DNA from: Kingdonia uniflora
Taxonomy: Eukaryota; Streptophyta; Magnoliopsida; Ranunculales; Circaeasteraceae
Assembly (NCBI GenBank): GCA_014058105.1
Contig: JACGCM010001511.1
Span: 2,232,001-2,296,000, forward strand
Direction of reading: 5' to 3'
Length of the DNA: 64,000 nucleotides
This document shows positions 54,561 through 64,000 of this stretch, in pieces. Position 1 is the stretch's first letter. Each line of letters starts with the position of its first letter. The notes beneath the pieces are model-generated. The model was not told the DNA's origin and did no database searches. It saw nothing but the letters and a program-made list of their open reading frames with translations. Made by a program: the position numbers and the translations under genes.

Positions 54561-55670
54561 AATATCCTCTTGTTGACGTTGAGATTCCTTTTGAGCGCGC
54601 ATGCTTCCTTTAAGTATTTAGCGTATGAAGAGACCTTTTTAATAACTTTGAATAGTAAAAATTTGATGTAAACATATTTAAATATCTTCCCTAGTTCATA
54701 ATAATGTGGGTTTGACACTCTTAGTTGCATCCTCTGAGGGTATGGGATTGGTGAAATCTACTCTTTAGACAAAGTCTGGACCAGTGCTTCATCCACGTGT
54801 TGTGCTGGCTAGCTTTCAGTTGTTGCTTCTATTTTTGGTTTATCGGGTGGCATTGATACTTGATTGTTGACAACCTTGCCACTCCTAAGAGTAGTTATGG
54901 CATGGCATTGATCAGCTGGCTTGGCATTCCCACTATAATCTACTCTATATTGTCTGTTCGGATTCGCTTCAGATTGACTTGGTAGCTTTACTTGTTCACA
55001 ACTTGTGAAATCTTTTAGGAATTGTGAAATTGTCGTGTCCATTTGGCATACCCGCTGAGTTATGTGTTAAGGAAGAGATTTGTTTGCTGCATGAATGTGT
55101 TAAGTACTTGCTCAAGGTTCCCAATCCTCTTTGTGTTGGTTTGCTACGGTTGATATTGTTGCGACTGGTACCGTTCATGTTGCGACTTCTGATATTGTTG
55201 ATGTGGCCTTTTGTATTGTTGTTATCGCATGTTTGAGTTAGCAGCAAGTCCTCTCTTATGTGGCTTAATTTTATATTATATAAGATAAGTTTGGATGTTG
55301 CAGTAGGAAGACTCGAAGTGAGTTGTTAGAATTCCTTTGATTGTACATGTTAAATGCATGAACTTCCTCTTCTTAAATTTCTTTGCCAGGTCAGATAGTA
55401 CGACATAAATCTATGACTTGAGTAGTATTGCTGCAGTAGCTACTTACCTATTCATGGGTTGGAGACAAAGTTGGTTTGGAGAAGGCATCGCTTATCTTCT
55501 TAAGTAAGCTTATTTGTGAGTGGATAACAACTAGGATAGGAGTGCTAATGTTCTAACTCAAGGAGTCCTCCTTACTTAGGTTTACTCTTTCTCGGAGTGC
55601 GATAGTCCTGTTCGTATGAATTATCACCCATGGTTTCAAAGAGTTCCCATACTTCACTAGATGACTTACT
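54561..55670 (-). pseudogene. Element E gag
   Basis: SSSEVWELFETMGDNSYEQD (about 55690-55620) is the conserved Athila gag block. A Asn/Gln-rich linker follows (55247-54996, RSRNMNGTSRNNINRSKP), then QCHAITTLRSGKVVNNQ with the TLRSGK signature. YAKYLKEACALKRNLNVNKR and PPPMLRDPGCH lead toward the protease. Frames shift at least three times. The N-terminal half of gag is missing beyond 55671. Confidence 0.75.
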
Positions 55671-56577
55671 GATGCGAGAAAAAATTGGTTTAAATACCCC
55701 ACTCAAAACTGCGGGTGTCCTAATATATTAAGGGCAAGCGGGGGTCAATTTCCTCGGGGAGTAAACGTAAATATTAAATTTTCCTAATTAACTAATAAGC
55801 GAATCTAAACTAATTTTGATAAAAAGGTTATAGACTAAAAATTAAATCTAGCTATGACTTTCGGTACAATTATAAGGATAATGCCTAGGCTTCGGACTCC
55901 CTCGACTTAGTTTGTTAAAATAATAAAAGATGATAGATTTTCCTCACGTGATAGCCATGACTAGGTCTATCACAGGTCAAAAAACTAATGTTTATAGCTA
56001 AAACTCTAGATTATATTTAATCGTGTATTGACAATTGGATTTAGGGTACGCAAACTCCCTCCATGGCAAGGTGGAAAATTGACACCCTAGTGATCTAGAT
56101 ATTTCCTGGAGCGTGAAAGCAAGAAGATATGGCTAATCCTGTGTTCTCTTCATATTCAATGCAATTTGAAGTTATCATGGCTAAATTACTCCCCATTGCT
56201 ATAGATCAAAGAATTTTAGAGCAATACTAAATCTTATACTACCATTATTCTAAGGATTAGCTCACATTTGCCGAAGGGTCGATCCTTAGCCTAAGCTAAG
56301 GAGACTAGCTCTCCATTAATGGCTATCGTTCATAGATTAATTCAAAGAGCATAAAATAAATAAAGGAAAGACAAAGAGATGAACTACTAAAAAAAAAGCT
56401 TTTTTTACTCGAAATTAAGATGAAAAATACATAGAATTGTTTTTCTATTTATAGAAGATAGGAGAGACATGTTTATATTTCTGAAACTTTATCTCTAAGT
56501 AAAGATAAACCCTATCTCAGATAAATATTATCTCATGTATACTCTATCTTACATCTAGATAATTTTCCCAAGCTAAT
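55671..56577. other. Non-coding insertion-like block between Athila E and element F
   Basis: Athila gag stops at about 55670 and a sequence beginning TGATGCGAGAAAAAATTGG takes over, with no coding frame up to element F. The TG start suggests a solo or truncated LTR inserted in E and itself cut by F. The matching CA end is not visible. Confidence 0.35.
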
Positions 56578-59108
56578 TGTCACGCCCCAAAATCCAATCA
56601 TCGGTAGCTTGACCAATTACTAGATTCGAAGCTGTGCAGGTCGAGGAATACAAAGATTCCACCCCACAAATAGCCAAGCCATAGACAAACTCTGGCTCAG
56701 CTATTCACTTATAACAATAATCATCAGAGTAAAGAAAGAATAATAATAACATAGCGGAAGCGAATGACATATACACATATCTGATTGAAATATATACAAT
56801 GTCCAGAATAAAGTACAACGACATATAATGAGATCACATACAAGAAAGTCGAAACTAAAGAAGATTTGCAGCGGGAAAAATAGGCTCCAATTTGGCTAAT
56901 CCTCATAGCAATCCAAGCTACTCAATCTCTGAAATGCTTAAAATTACGAGAGTGAGCAAACCACGGCTCACTAAAACCCAACAAAGCTAAATAACCTACT
57001 AATAAGATAAGTGCTAAAAAGAGAGAGATGTGAATGACATAGAGTAATAGATAATGAGATATCGAATAATAATTAGGTAATTGTAATCCAGGTAAAGAGT
57101 TATAAGACAAGAGGAATAGAGATAAGAGTTAGAGAAAAGAATAGCGATAAGGAAAAGATCAGAGGAATATATGTATGAAGTGATGATGATATGACATGCA
57201 AAGATGAGCAGGGATATTCCCATAAATATCCCCTAATGCAGAATGATTTCATGTTTTAAACGTGTTACAATCCTATTAATATTGGTTGATCAACCGCTAA
57301 CATGTTTACTTAAAGGGATTTGCTAAGGGGATACACAGACGCAATTTTTTGTCTAGCTTGACCAAGCTAAGGGTATTATCTCACTTGATCAGAGTATTTC
57401 GGGCTTTGCGACCCATGGAGCCTATGGTCCAAAATCTATTTAGTATTCCAAGGAATTACAACCTCAACGAGGACTAAGTTCACACCATTCGGACTCTGTC
57501 TCATACCATCCCACACTACCGAGTCGGTGAACAGGTATAATAGTGCCAGTGGCAACTCACCTACAATTTTAACCCAATCAAGGATATCCTAGAACCTTTT
57601 GTGGGATAACCGATGCGGAGTTCTTTTGTGTATCTAATCTCAATAATTTAAAAGGTTTTAAAATATTTTAAAAGGTACGACAGATCCCGGAGATCAAAAT
57701 ATAGCAGCCGTTAACCCGGTAATAATCATAGGATAGCCACCTGCCTCAGAGTATGGCAAATAATCCTAAGCACAGATGATTTATGACTTTACTGTCATAA
57801 CATTCAAAACTCATCAGTCTCTCAAGACTGGAACCCAGTGTATAAGCAAACCATCAAAATAATGAACAGACAGTTTCTAACCAAGCTCAGCGACCAACAC
57901 AAACAAAAACCCAAGTCATAGAAATAACTAACAGGTTTTATAACTACACAGAAGAATATATATATGTTATACTATAGTTAATTCACATACCCTCTCTAAC
58001 ATAGAGTAATCACTCTAAAACAACACTAATTAACTAGTAGAATGAATTTAGGGATGAAGGGAACTCGCCTGATAATAATGTACGAATTCCGCGGTAACCA
58101 AAGCGGTACTCTAAACCCAGAATCGCGATGAGGTAAACGGAACACTGAGCGAGCTACCACAACCAATAACAACAACAAGGAAATAATCAATTTTAACAAA
58201 TCAAACAATAAACTAACCCTAGAAATCACCCCACGCCAAATCAAGTGAAAAGAACGAAATGAAATCGAGAATTTCTCACCTAGGATAAGAGACAAGGTTG
58301 CGATGAAGCTCGGCAAAGAATCCACGATCGAAGGGGAGGATTGGATCAAGAGTTTGGAGGAGTGGGAATGATTAGAGTTTGGGAAGGATTTTGGCATGAT
58401 TTTAGGAAAGGAGAGAGAGAAAAAAAAAAGGTTTTAAAACTACCCAAAACCCGGTTAAGCAAAAAAAAGAAAAGCAGATTTTACTATTCATCAAAAAAAT
58501 ATTCGAATATATTTTTCCTGCAAGAAAATATTCTAGAAAAATAAAAATATTTGAACAGAAAGAATCTTTTATGACTGTGAATAGAAACAGTAAGAAGGAA
58601 AACCCTAAAAACCCAACGGCCAACCCCGGACACCCCGGAATCATACCAAACCACTAACACTACCACACAAACACTATTACAAACCCAGCAAAGGTTTCCC
58701 AAGGTATAAACACCACCTCCACCGCCTCACGGCCACCAAAACGCCTAAACCCCTGAAAAGGAATCTTTGCTCGAAAAACTCCAAAAACCTATCGGCCAAT
58801 CCAACGGCTCACCGGAACCACAGCAAACCACTAACAAATCAAACAAACATCACCACCAATCCATCTAGGGGTTCCCAAGGCCACAACGCCACCTCCTCCT
58901 CCGAATAACCACCGTACCACCGAAACTATAGAAAATGAATCTAACACACAAAACCTGCCGAAAGGAATAAATGGATGCATAATGGATGAAAGAGTATATG
59001 CAGAATATAACATGAAGGAATAATATGTAGATGTGATAAAGAATAGGAATATATACCGAATTGGAATATATGCGAATAAATGAAATAAACAAAATACGGG
59101 TCATTGCA
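56578..59108 (-). repeat. 3' LTR of element F
   Basis: 2531 bp bounded by TGTCACGCCCC and GGGTCATTGCA on the plus strand. Frames inside it on either strand (for example 58397-58026 and 59104-58865) have no similarity to proteins and are not genes. Confidence 0.85.
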
Positions 59109-59126
59109 ATCTACCCCCCTAAAAAG
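59109..59126 (-). promoter_or_regulatory. Polypurine tract of element F
   Basis: CTTTTTAGGGGGGTAGAT on the minus strand directly before the LTR start TGCAATGACCC. Confidence 0.8.
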
Positions 59127-59156
59127 AAATTTAGTCCCCTAAATTAAATGCATACC

Positions 59157-60640
59157 TCAGCCTGAGAATAAATGTGGACAATGCCTCCTCACATCGGCCT
59201 CCAACTCCCTGGTAGCCTCCTCTGGCCCATGGTGACTCCACTGGACTTTCACAAACGGAATAACCTTATTGGGAAGAACCTTTTCCTCGCGATCCAAAAT
59301 ACACTCCGGATGCTCGATATACGAGGCATCACCCTAAACCTCTATCGGTTCCCAATCAATCACGTGAGAAGGATCCCGCTCCTACTTCCTCAGCATAGAA
59401 ATGTGGAAGACGTTGTGAACTCTCCTCAGCTACGGCGGTAATGTTAATCGGTATGCTAACTCCCCAACTTTGTTTAGAATCTCGAACGGACCAATATATC
59501 TCAGAGCTAGCTTCCCTTTCTTGCTGAAATGCATCATGCCCCTCATCAGTGAAACCTTTAGCAGAACGTGATCTCCGATCTGAAACTCTAATGGTCTCCT
59601 GCGGGTGCCGGTATAAATTTTCTGTTGGCTCTGAGCTGTACGTAGTCAGTCCCTGATAATAGTAACTGCCTCTGTGGTCTCCTGAACTAAGTCTAACCCC
59701 AATAAACTCTGCTCACCAACCTCTGCCCAACTCAGTGGTAATTTGCACGGTCTACCATATAAAGCCTCGTAAGGTGCCATCCCGATACTCGACTGAAAGT
59801 TGTTGTTGTAAGCAAACTCTGCCAAAGGTAAGTACTCGTCCCAACTGCCCTTGAAGTCCAAAACATAAGCCCTAAGCATATCCTCAAGTATATGGTTAAC
59901 TCACTCTATCTGACCGTCGGTCTGAGGGTGAAATGCTGTACTGAGATCCAGTCTAGTATCCATAGCTCGCTAAAAACTCTGCCAAAAGTTACTGGTAAAC
60001 TTGGCATCTCTATCTGACACAATAGACACTAGAATCCCGTGTAAATGAACGATCTCCCTCACATATATCCTGCTCAATTCGTCAGTAGTCATAGTCATGC
60101 GAACCGAAATGAAATGTACCAATTTGGTCAATCGGTCCACAATCATCCAAATAGAATCGTATTGTTTCTTCGTCCACGGTAAACCCAATATGAAGTCCAT
60201 CGTTACATGCTCCCATTTCCACTTTAGAAAAGGTAAAGGTTTAAGATGTCTTGCTAGTTTCTGATGCTCGGCCTTCACCTGCTGGCAAGTAAGACATTTG
60301 GAAACAAAATTAGCTATCTCACGCTTCATATTATCCCACCAATAATGTCTCTTCAGGTCCTGGTACATCTTTATACCGCCTGGATGAATAGTATATCTCG
60401 AACTGTGAGCCTCGCTCAAAACTTCACGCTTCAGTACCACGGAATCTGGTATGCATAATTTACCCCTACATCTGATGCAGCCATCTGAACTAAATGCCCA
60501 ATCTGGTCTGGTGATGTCTAAAGCCCAAGACTGTAATCTATCATCCTGCTGTTGAGCCTCAATAATCTGAGAAATCAACGAAGGCTGAACTCTCAGTGTC
60601 GCGATAAAACTACCCGTATCCCGTGAATGTAAAATCAGTC
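59157..60640 (-). pseudogene. Element F integrase and chromodomain
   Basis: The zinc finger spans IHPGGIKMYQDLKRHYWWDN and SKCLTCQQVKAEHQ. The core has VTMDFILGLPWTKKQYDSIW (Asp), VSIVSDRDAKFTSNFW (Asp) and HPQTDGQIE (Glu). EYLPLAEFAYNNNFQSSIGM and RGMMHFSKKGKLALRYIGPF form the GPY/F-like C-terminus. The chromodomain-like end includes SYIEHPECILDREEKVLPNK and VKVQWSHHGPEEATRELEAD, and the stop TGA is at 59159-59157. Stops lie near 59968, 59910 and 59640. Chromodomains steer chromoviruses toward heterochromatin. Confidence 0.9.
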
Positions 60641-61880
60641 CGGAATGCGCAATGTCGCTAAGCATCGACCACTCACGAATCATCAGACGTGGAAGTAATC
60701 CCCTAGGCAAATGGCTCAAAGTATCAGCCACCATGTTTGCCTTCCCTGGATGATACTGCCAGTCGACATCGTAGTCCTTCAAAAATTTCATCCATCTGCA
60801 CTGTCTTATGTTCAGCTCTTTCTGTGAGAAAAGATACTGTAAACTCTTGTGATCGAAAAAGAGCTCGAATCTCTCCCCGTAAAGGTAGTATTTCCAAATT
60901 ATCAGCGCATAAACCACTGCTGCCAACTCGAGGTCATGAGTAGGGTAATTCCTCTCGTGTACGTAAGTTGTCTCGAAGCATAAGCCGCCACCTTGCCCTC
61001 CTGCATCAACACGCAACCAAGTCCACTAAGAAATGCATTACTGCATACTCTATACCTCTGCCCACTGGACGGAACAATCAGAACTGGTGCTGTCGTCAAT
61101 CTCTTCTTCAACTCTGCGGAAGCTGAAGAACACCTGTCGTCCCAAACAAACCGAACGTTCGTCTGTGTCAAACGAGTAAGAGGAGCTGCATTCCGCGAAA
61201 ACTCCTCAATGAATCTGCGATAATAACCCGCAAAACCCAGAAAACTGTAAATCTCTGTATCGCTCGTCGGCTGTGCCCAATCTGCAACTGCTGCAACCTT
61301 GGAAGGATCTACTGCAAATCCATACTTAGACACCACGTGCCCTTGGAATTTCACCTCCAGCTGCTAAAATTGACACTTCTTGAACTTTGCGAATAATACA
61401 TTCTCCCGCAAGGTTTGTAGTGTAATCCTCAAATGTTCCTCGTGCTATGCCTCGGTATTCAAATAGATCAATATGTCATCGACGAATATAATGACGAACC
61501 GGTCAAGAAATGGGTTGAAAACACGGTTCATCAAATCCATAAATGTTGCGGGCACGTTCGTCAAGCCAAACGGCATAACCAGAAACTCATAGTGCCCGTA
61601 ACGAGTCAGAAAAGCTATCTTCGAAACATCCTCTGTCCTAATCCTCAGCTAGTGATAACCTGATCTGAGATCAATCTTTGAAAAGAACTACGCTCCCCGA
61701 ATTTGGTCAAACAAGTCCTCGATCCTCGGCAACGGATATATGATCTTGATCGTGACTTTGTTCAACTCGCGGTAGTCAACACACAAACGCATCGAACCGT
61801 CTTTCTTCTTTGCAAAAAAACTGAAGCTCCCCACGGTGAACTACTCAGTCGAATAAATCCCTGATCCATCAAACCAAAAA
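60641..61880 (-). pseudogene. Element F reverse transcriptase and RNase H
   Basis: [51 protein letters not shown] and [20 protein letters not shown] lead to [16 protein letters not shown] with the FVDD active site (near 61468-61495). FQGHVVSKYGFAVDPSKVAA, FLGFAGYYRRFIEEFSRNAA and the RNase H stretch ERNYPTHDLELAAVVYALII and FDHKSLQYLFSQKELNIRQC follow. A frameshift lies at 60960-61016. Stops occur at 61654, 61438 and 61365. Confidence 0.9.
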
Positions 61881-61881
61881 T

Positions 61882-62480
61882 CTAATCCTTTAGCTCTTTC
61901 AGCTCAACAGGTGTCATACGGTACGGTGCCTTCGAAATCGGTGTTGTACCAGAAATAAGATCTATGCCAAAATCAATCGCTCTCATCGGCGGTAAACCGG
62001 GAATCTGCTGGAAAACGTTGGAATAATCGCAAACGACGGAAATAGAGCTAATGTCCACGCCAGAAAAATCTAACTTTAAGAAAGCTAATAAGCTGTCCCC
62101 TGTCTGCGCAGGCTTCGAGCTAGAGAACATGAATCGCCTCTCACCGGAAATATGAAAGGTAGCCATCTTCTCGAAGCAGTCTAAAGTGACCCGGTGCGTC
62201 GACAACCAATCTATGCCAAGGATGATGTCAAACTCATGCATCGGCAAAACTAATAGGTCTGCTGATAGGACTCGACCACAAACATTTATCGGGTAATCTC
62301 TTCATATACGTGAGATAGACACCGAATAATCTAGAAGAGTACCCACATAAACCTCATCAATCAATAAAGAAGACTTCAAGCCAATAATGCAGAGAAATGC
62401 AGATGCGATGCACCAGAATCAAAAAGGACATGAGCGGGCGAATAAGAAATATGGATCGTACCTTCCACCATAGGTAGAGC
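61882..62480 (-). pseudogene. Element F protease
   Basis: LPMHEFDIILGIDWLSTHRV and CDYSNVFQQIPGLPPMRAID are the C-terminal half of the chromovirus protease and the linker to RT. The N-terminal half with the catalytic Asp falls in stop-containing sequence at 62250-62450 (for example FDSGASH is readable as an F-D-S-G-A-S stretch near 62420). Confidence 0.75.
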
Positions 62481-62699
62481 GGTGTGAGCATCTCGCCTCC
62501 CAACTGCAAATACTCTGCTCTGCACACGGCCCTGAGCCTAGCCCTGTTGTTGTCCCAGATTTTTTGCGGTCTCTGAACACCCTGTGGTCCTGAAGCTAAC
62601 TGTCTGCCCTGAGGACCCTGGAACGGTATCTGCAGAAGCAGCTAAATCTGCTAAGGAGGTAGCGGCTGATATCCCACAGGACCCTGAAACTGTCTCGCT

Positions 62700-63788
62700 G
62701 GCTGTGGAAATCTGATTGGTTTAAGACAATGCTGCTTGATGTGCCCCGTCTACCCGTAGTTCCAACACTGACGTAAAGCAGTTAGTGTTCTCTCAAAATA
62801 CTCCCCCCCCGTAGCTCTAACTGACGTACCATCAAACCTCTGTCTCTTTGAACTCATGTTATCGTACTGTGTCTATACCGCCTTACTCTTATCGGGTCTT
62901 TGGTCATGTCTCTGCTGGCTCCTCAAGTCCTTAAACTTGCGATCCTCAACGTCATTTTGTTCTAAAGCCAAAGCTTTAGACAAAACCTCTCTGTAAGTGC
63001 TAACACCAGAAGATATCAAAAATCTCCTAAAGAATGGACAAAGACCTTTCAAAAACTTCATCTTCTTTTACTCCTCATCCTGAATGATGAACGGTTCATA
63101 ACGAGCAAGCTCGTTGAAATGCTGGTCGTATCTAGCAACGCTCATATCGCCCTGCTCAAGTGCATAAAACTCTAAAATACAGGCGTCTCTATAGCTTTGC
63201 GGAAAATACTGCCCAAAGAATAGGTCCTGGAAAACTGCCCAAGGAATAGGAGTCTCCACCACTGTCCTCTCGGGCGTATCCCACCAATGATCTGCTTTCC
63301 CGTATAGTAGGTATGCTGTAAGTGTCACCCACTGGTCGTCGGACACTTCATCGCGTCCAAAATCTTCTCAATAGACTTGAACCACGCCTCAGCCTCAGAA
63401 GGAATCAATATGCCAGAAAATGTCGGATGTTTGAACCTCTGGAGCTGCTCCAAGTAACTGTGCTCTCTAGGTATCTGGCTCCTGGCCTGCTAAAATGAAG
63501 CGGTAAAACTTTCCATAAACTTTTTCATCTCTCCTGAAACACCTGAAGCGGCTACCGCTGGTAAGATGCCTGGCTGCTCCGGAATCACTAGAGTTAGTGG
63601 GGCACCTTAACAAATCGGAACCCCTCGTGCTACTCCCACACCAACCCCAGCCTTAGAAACTATCAGCTCTGCCTGAGGGGTCGTAGCAGACCCTGTGCTC
63701 TCCTAACTAACAACTGTACCACTGTACAACCCCCACGAACACCCCCATGAGTCCTAGCACAACCTCTGCCTCTGCCACCTCTAGCCAT
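62700..63788 (-). pseudogene. Element F gag
   Basis: The ATG at 63788-63786 gives MARGGRGRGCARTHGGVRGG, an Arg/Gly-rich start usual for Tekay gag. The capsid region reads DDQWVTLTAYLLYGKADHWW, PIPWAVFQDLFFGQYFPQSY and LEQGDMSVARYDQHFNELAR (63346-63068), then FLKGLCPFFRRFLISSGVST. The zinc knuckle near 62760-62720 reads QCWNYG-stop-TGHIKQHC. One Cys has become Tyr and one codon a stop, so RNA binding would be lost. Confidence 0.88.
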
Positions 63789-63949
63789 CTGTACGATCAA
63801 AGAAACACAACTCAGGAACGTATAGGAAAGGATTAGGAACGGAAATGAATACGATAAAATATGGAGATCCAAAAAGAATCGATCCTAACCCCATCTAAGG
63901 AATAACTCGTCATATGAGTTGCAATAACAGAGATAAGGATTAACCTTAC

Positions 63950-63961
63950 GCTCTGATACCA
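63950..63961 (-). promoter_or_regulatory. Primer-binding site of element F (tRNA-iMet)
   Basis: TGGTATCAGAGC on the minus strand, complementary to the 3' end of plant initiator tRNA-Met, four bases inside the LTR. Confidence 0.9.
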
Positions 63962-63965
63962 AGTT

Positions 63966-64000
63966 TGTCACACCGCAAAATCTAATCATCGATAGCTTGA
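63966..64000 (-). repeat. 5' LTR of element F (inner end only)
   Basis: TGTCACACCGCAAAATCTAA matches the corresponding end of the 3' LTR at 56578 with a few transitions. The rest lies beyond the window. Confidence 0.85.

Larger units (their letters stand above)
53350..55670 (-). mobile_element. Element E: internally deleted Athila retrotransposon
   Basis: Minus strand order is gag C-terminal half, protease, then directly the RNase H/integrase junction. RT and RNase H are missing. No LTRs were identified. It faces element D, which is on the plus strand, and differs from it in sequence, so these are two separate Athila copies. The gag similarity stops abruptly at about 55671. Confidence 0.75.
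56578..64000 (-). mobile_element. Element F: Tekay/Del-like chromovirus (Ty3/gypsy), cut by the window end
   Basis: Minus strand order is 5' LTR (only 63966-64000 in view), primer site for tRNA-iMet (63961-63950), gag, protease, RT, RNase H, integrase, chromodomain-like end, polypurine tract and a 2531-bp 3' LTR (59108-56578). Integrase then chromodomain plus long LTRs fit the Tekay/Del clade. LTR ends read TGTCACGCCCCAAAATCC on the left and TGTCACACCGCAAAATCT on the right. Scattered stops break gag and pol, but no large deletion is visible. Confidence 0.9.

Noticed and set aside
57014..59104. Several hydrophobic frames in the F LTR
   Set aside because: They come from AT-rich LTR sequence, overlap one another and lack homology.

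Overview
This window is nuclear DNA of a flowering plant, probably a eudicot. It is AT-rich, shows spliceosomal GT-AG introns, and consists almost entirely of transposable elements nested inside one another. Short captured pieces of plant genes are present (D-type cyclin, an E-class PPR protein, a plant DUF218 protein). No intact host gene, tRNA, rRNA or CRISPR array was found. Nearly every coding region is broken by stops or frameshifts, so most CDS-like regions are called pseudogenes.

Layout. 1-156 holds a short open C-terminal reading frame. 1383-1945 is a CACTA-type DUF4216 remnant (-). About 1950-12242 is element A, a Ty3/gypsy Tat-like retrotransposon (-) carrying a PIF/Harbinger transposon at 2741-6650 (TSD TTA). 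12243-50565 is element B, a second Tat-like element of the same family (+), into which A is inserted. B contains three further insertions. CACTA X lies at 20207-29859 (TSD TTT) and holds a hAT element (21796-26652, 8-bp TSD), a LINE remnant and a DUF218 gene fragment. B's polypurine tract and 3' LTR follow. CACTA Y (30514-50531, TSD TTT) splits that LTR. Y holds cyclin-D and PPR gene fragments and a complete 14.5-kb Tat-like element C (31671-46148, TSD TCACC, two 599-bp LTRs). B's LTR tail ends at 50565, and an Athila integrase reading frame (D, +) begins directly after it. A second Athila remnant (E, -) fills 53350-55670. From 56578 to the window end is a Tekay/Del-like chromovirus F (-) with a 2.5-kb LTR and a tRNA-iMet primer site. 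The implied order is D first, then B into D, then A, X and Y into B, and finally PIF, hAT and C into those.

The most unusual content is the 3' half of the Tat-like elements. Between pol and the 3' LTR each has a block of about 155- or 226-bp tandem repeats followed by genes on the strand opposite to gag-pol. In C these form a cluster of four antisense units, each preceded by a TATA box. The largest contains in-frame canonical introns, a domain resembling the 'putative gypsy type transposon' family (PF04195) and long coiled coils. B has the same gene, and A keeps its C-terminal part.

The second unusual structure is the pair X and Y. They are two gene-capturing CACTA elements of one family in opposite orientation, with matching ends facing each other across 654 bp, so their ends form an inverted repeat of about 470 bp around B's 3' LTR.
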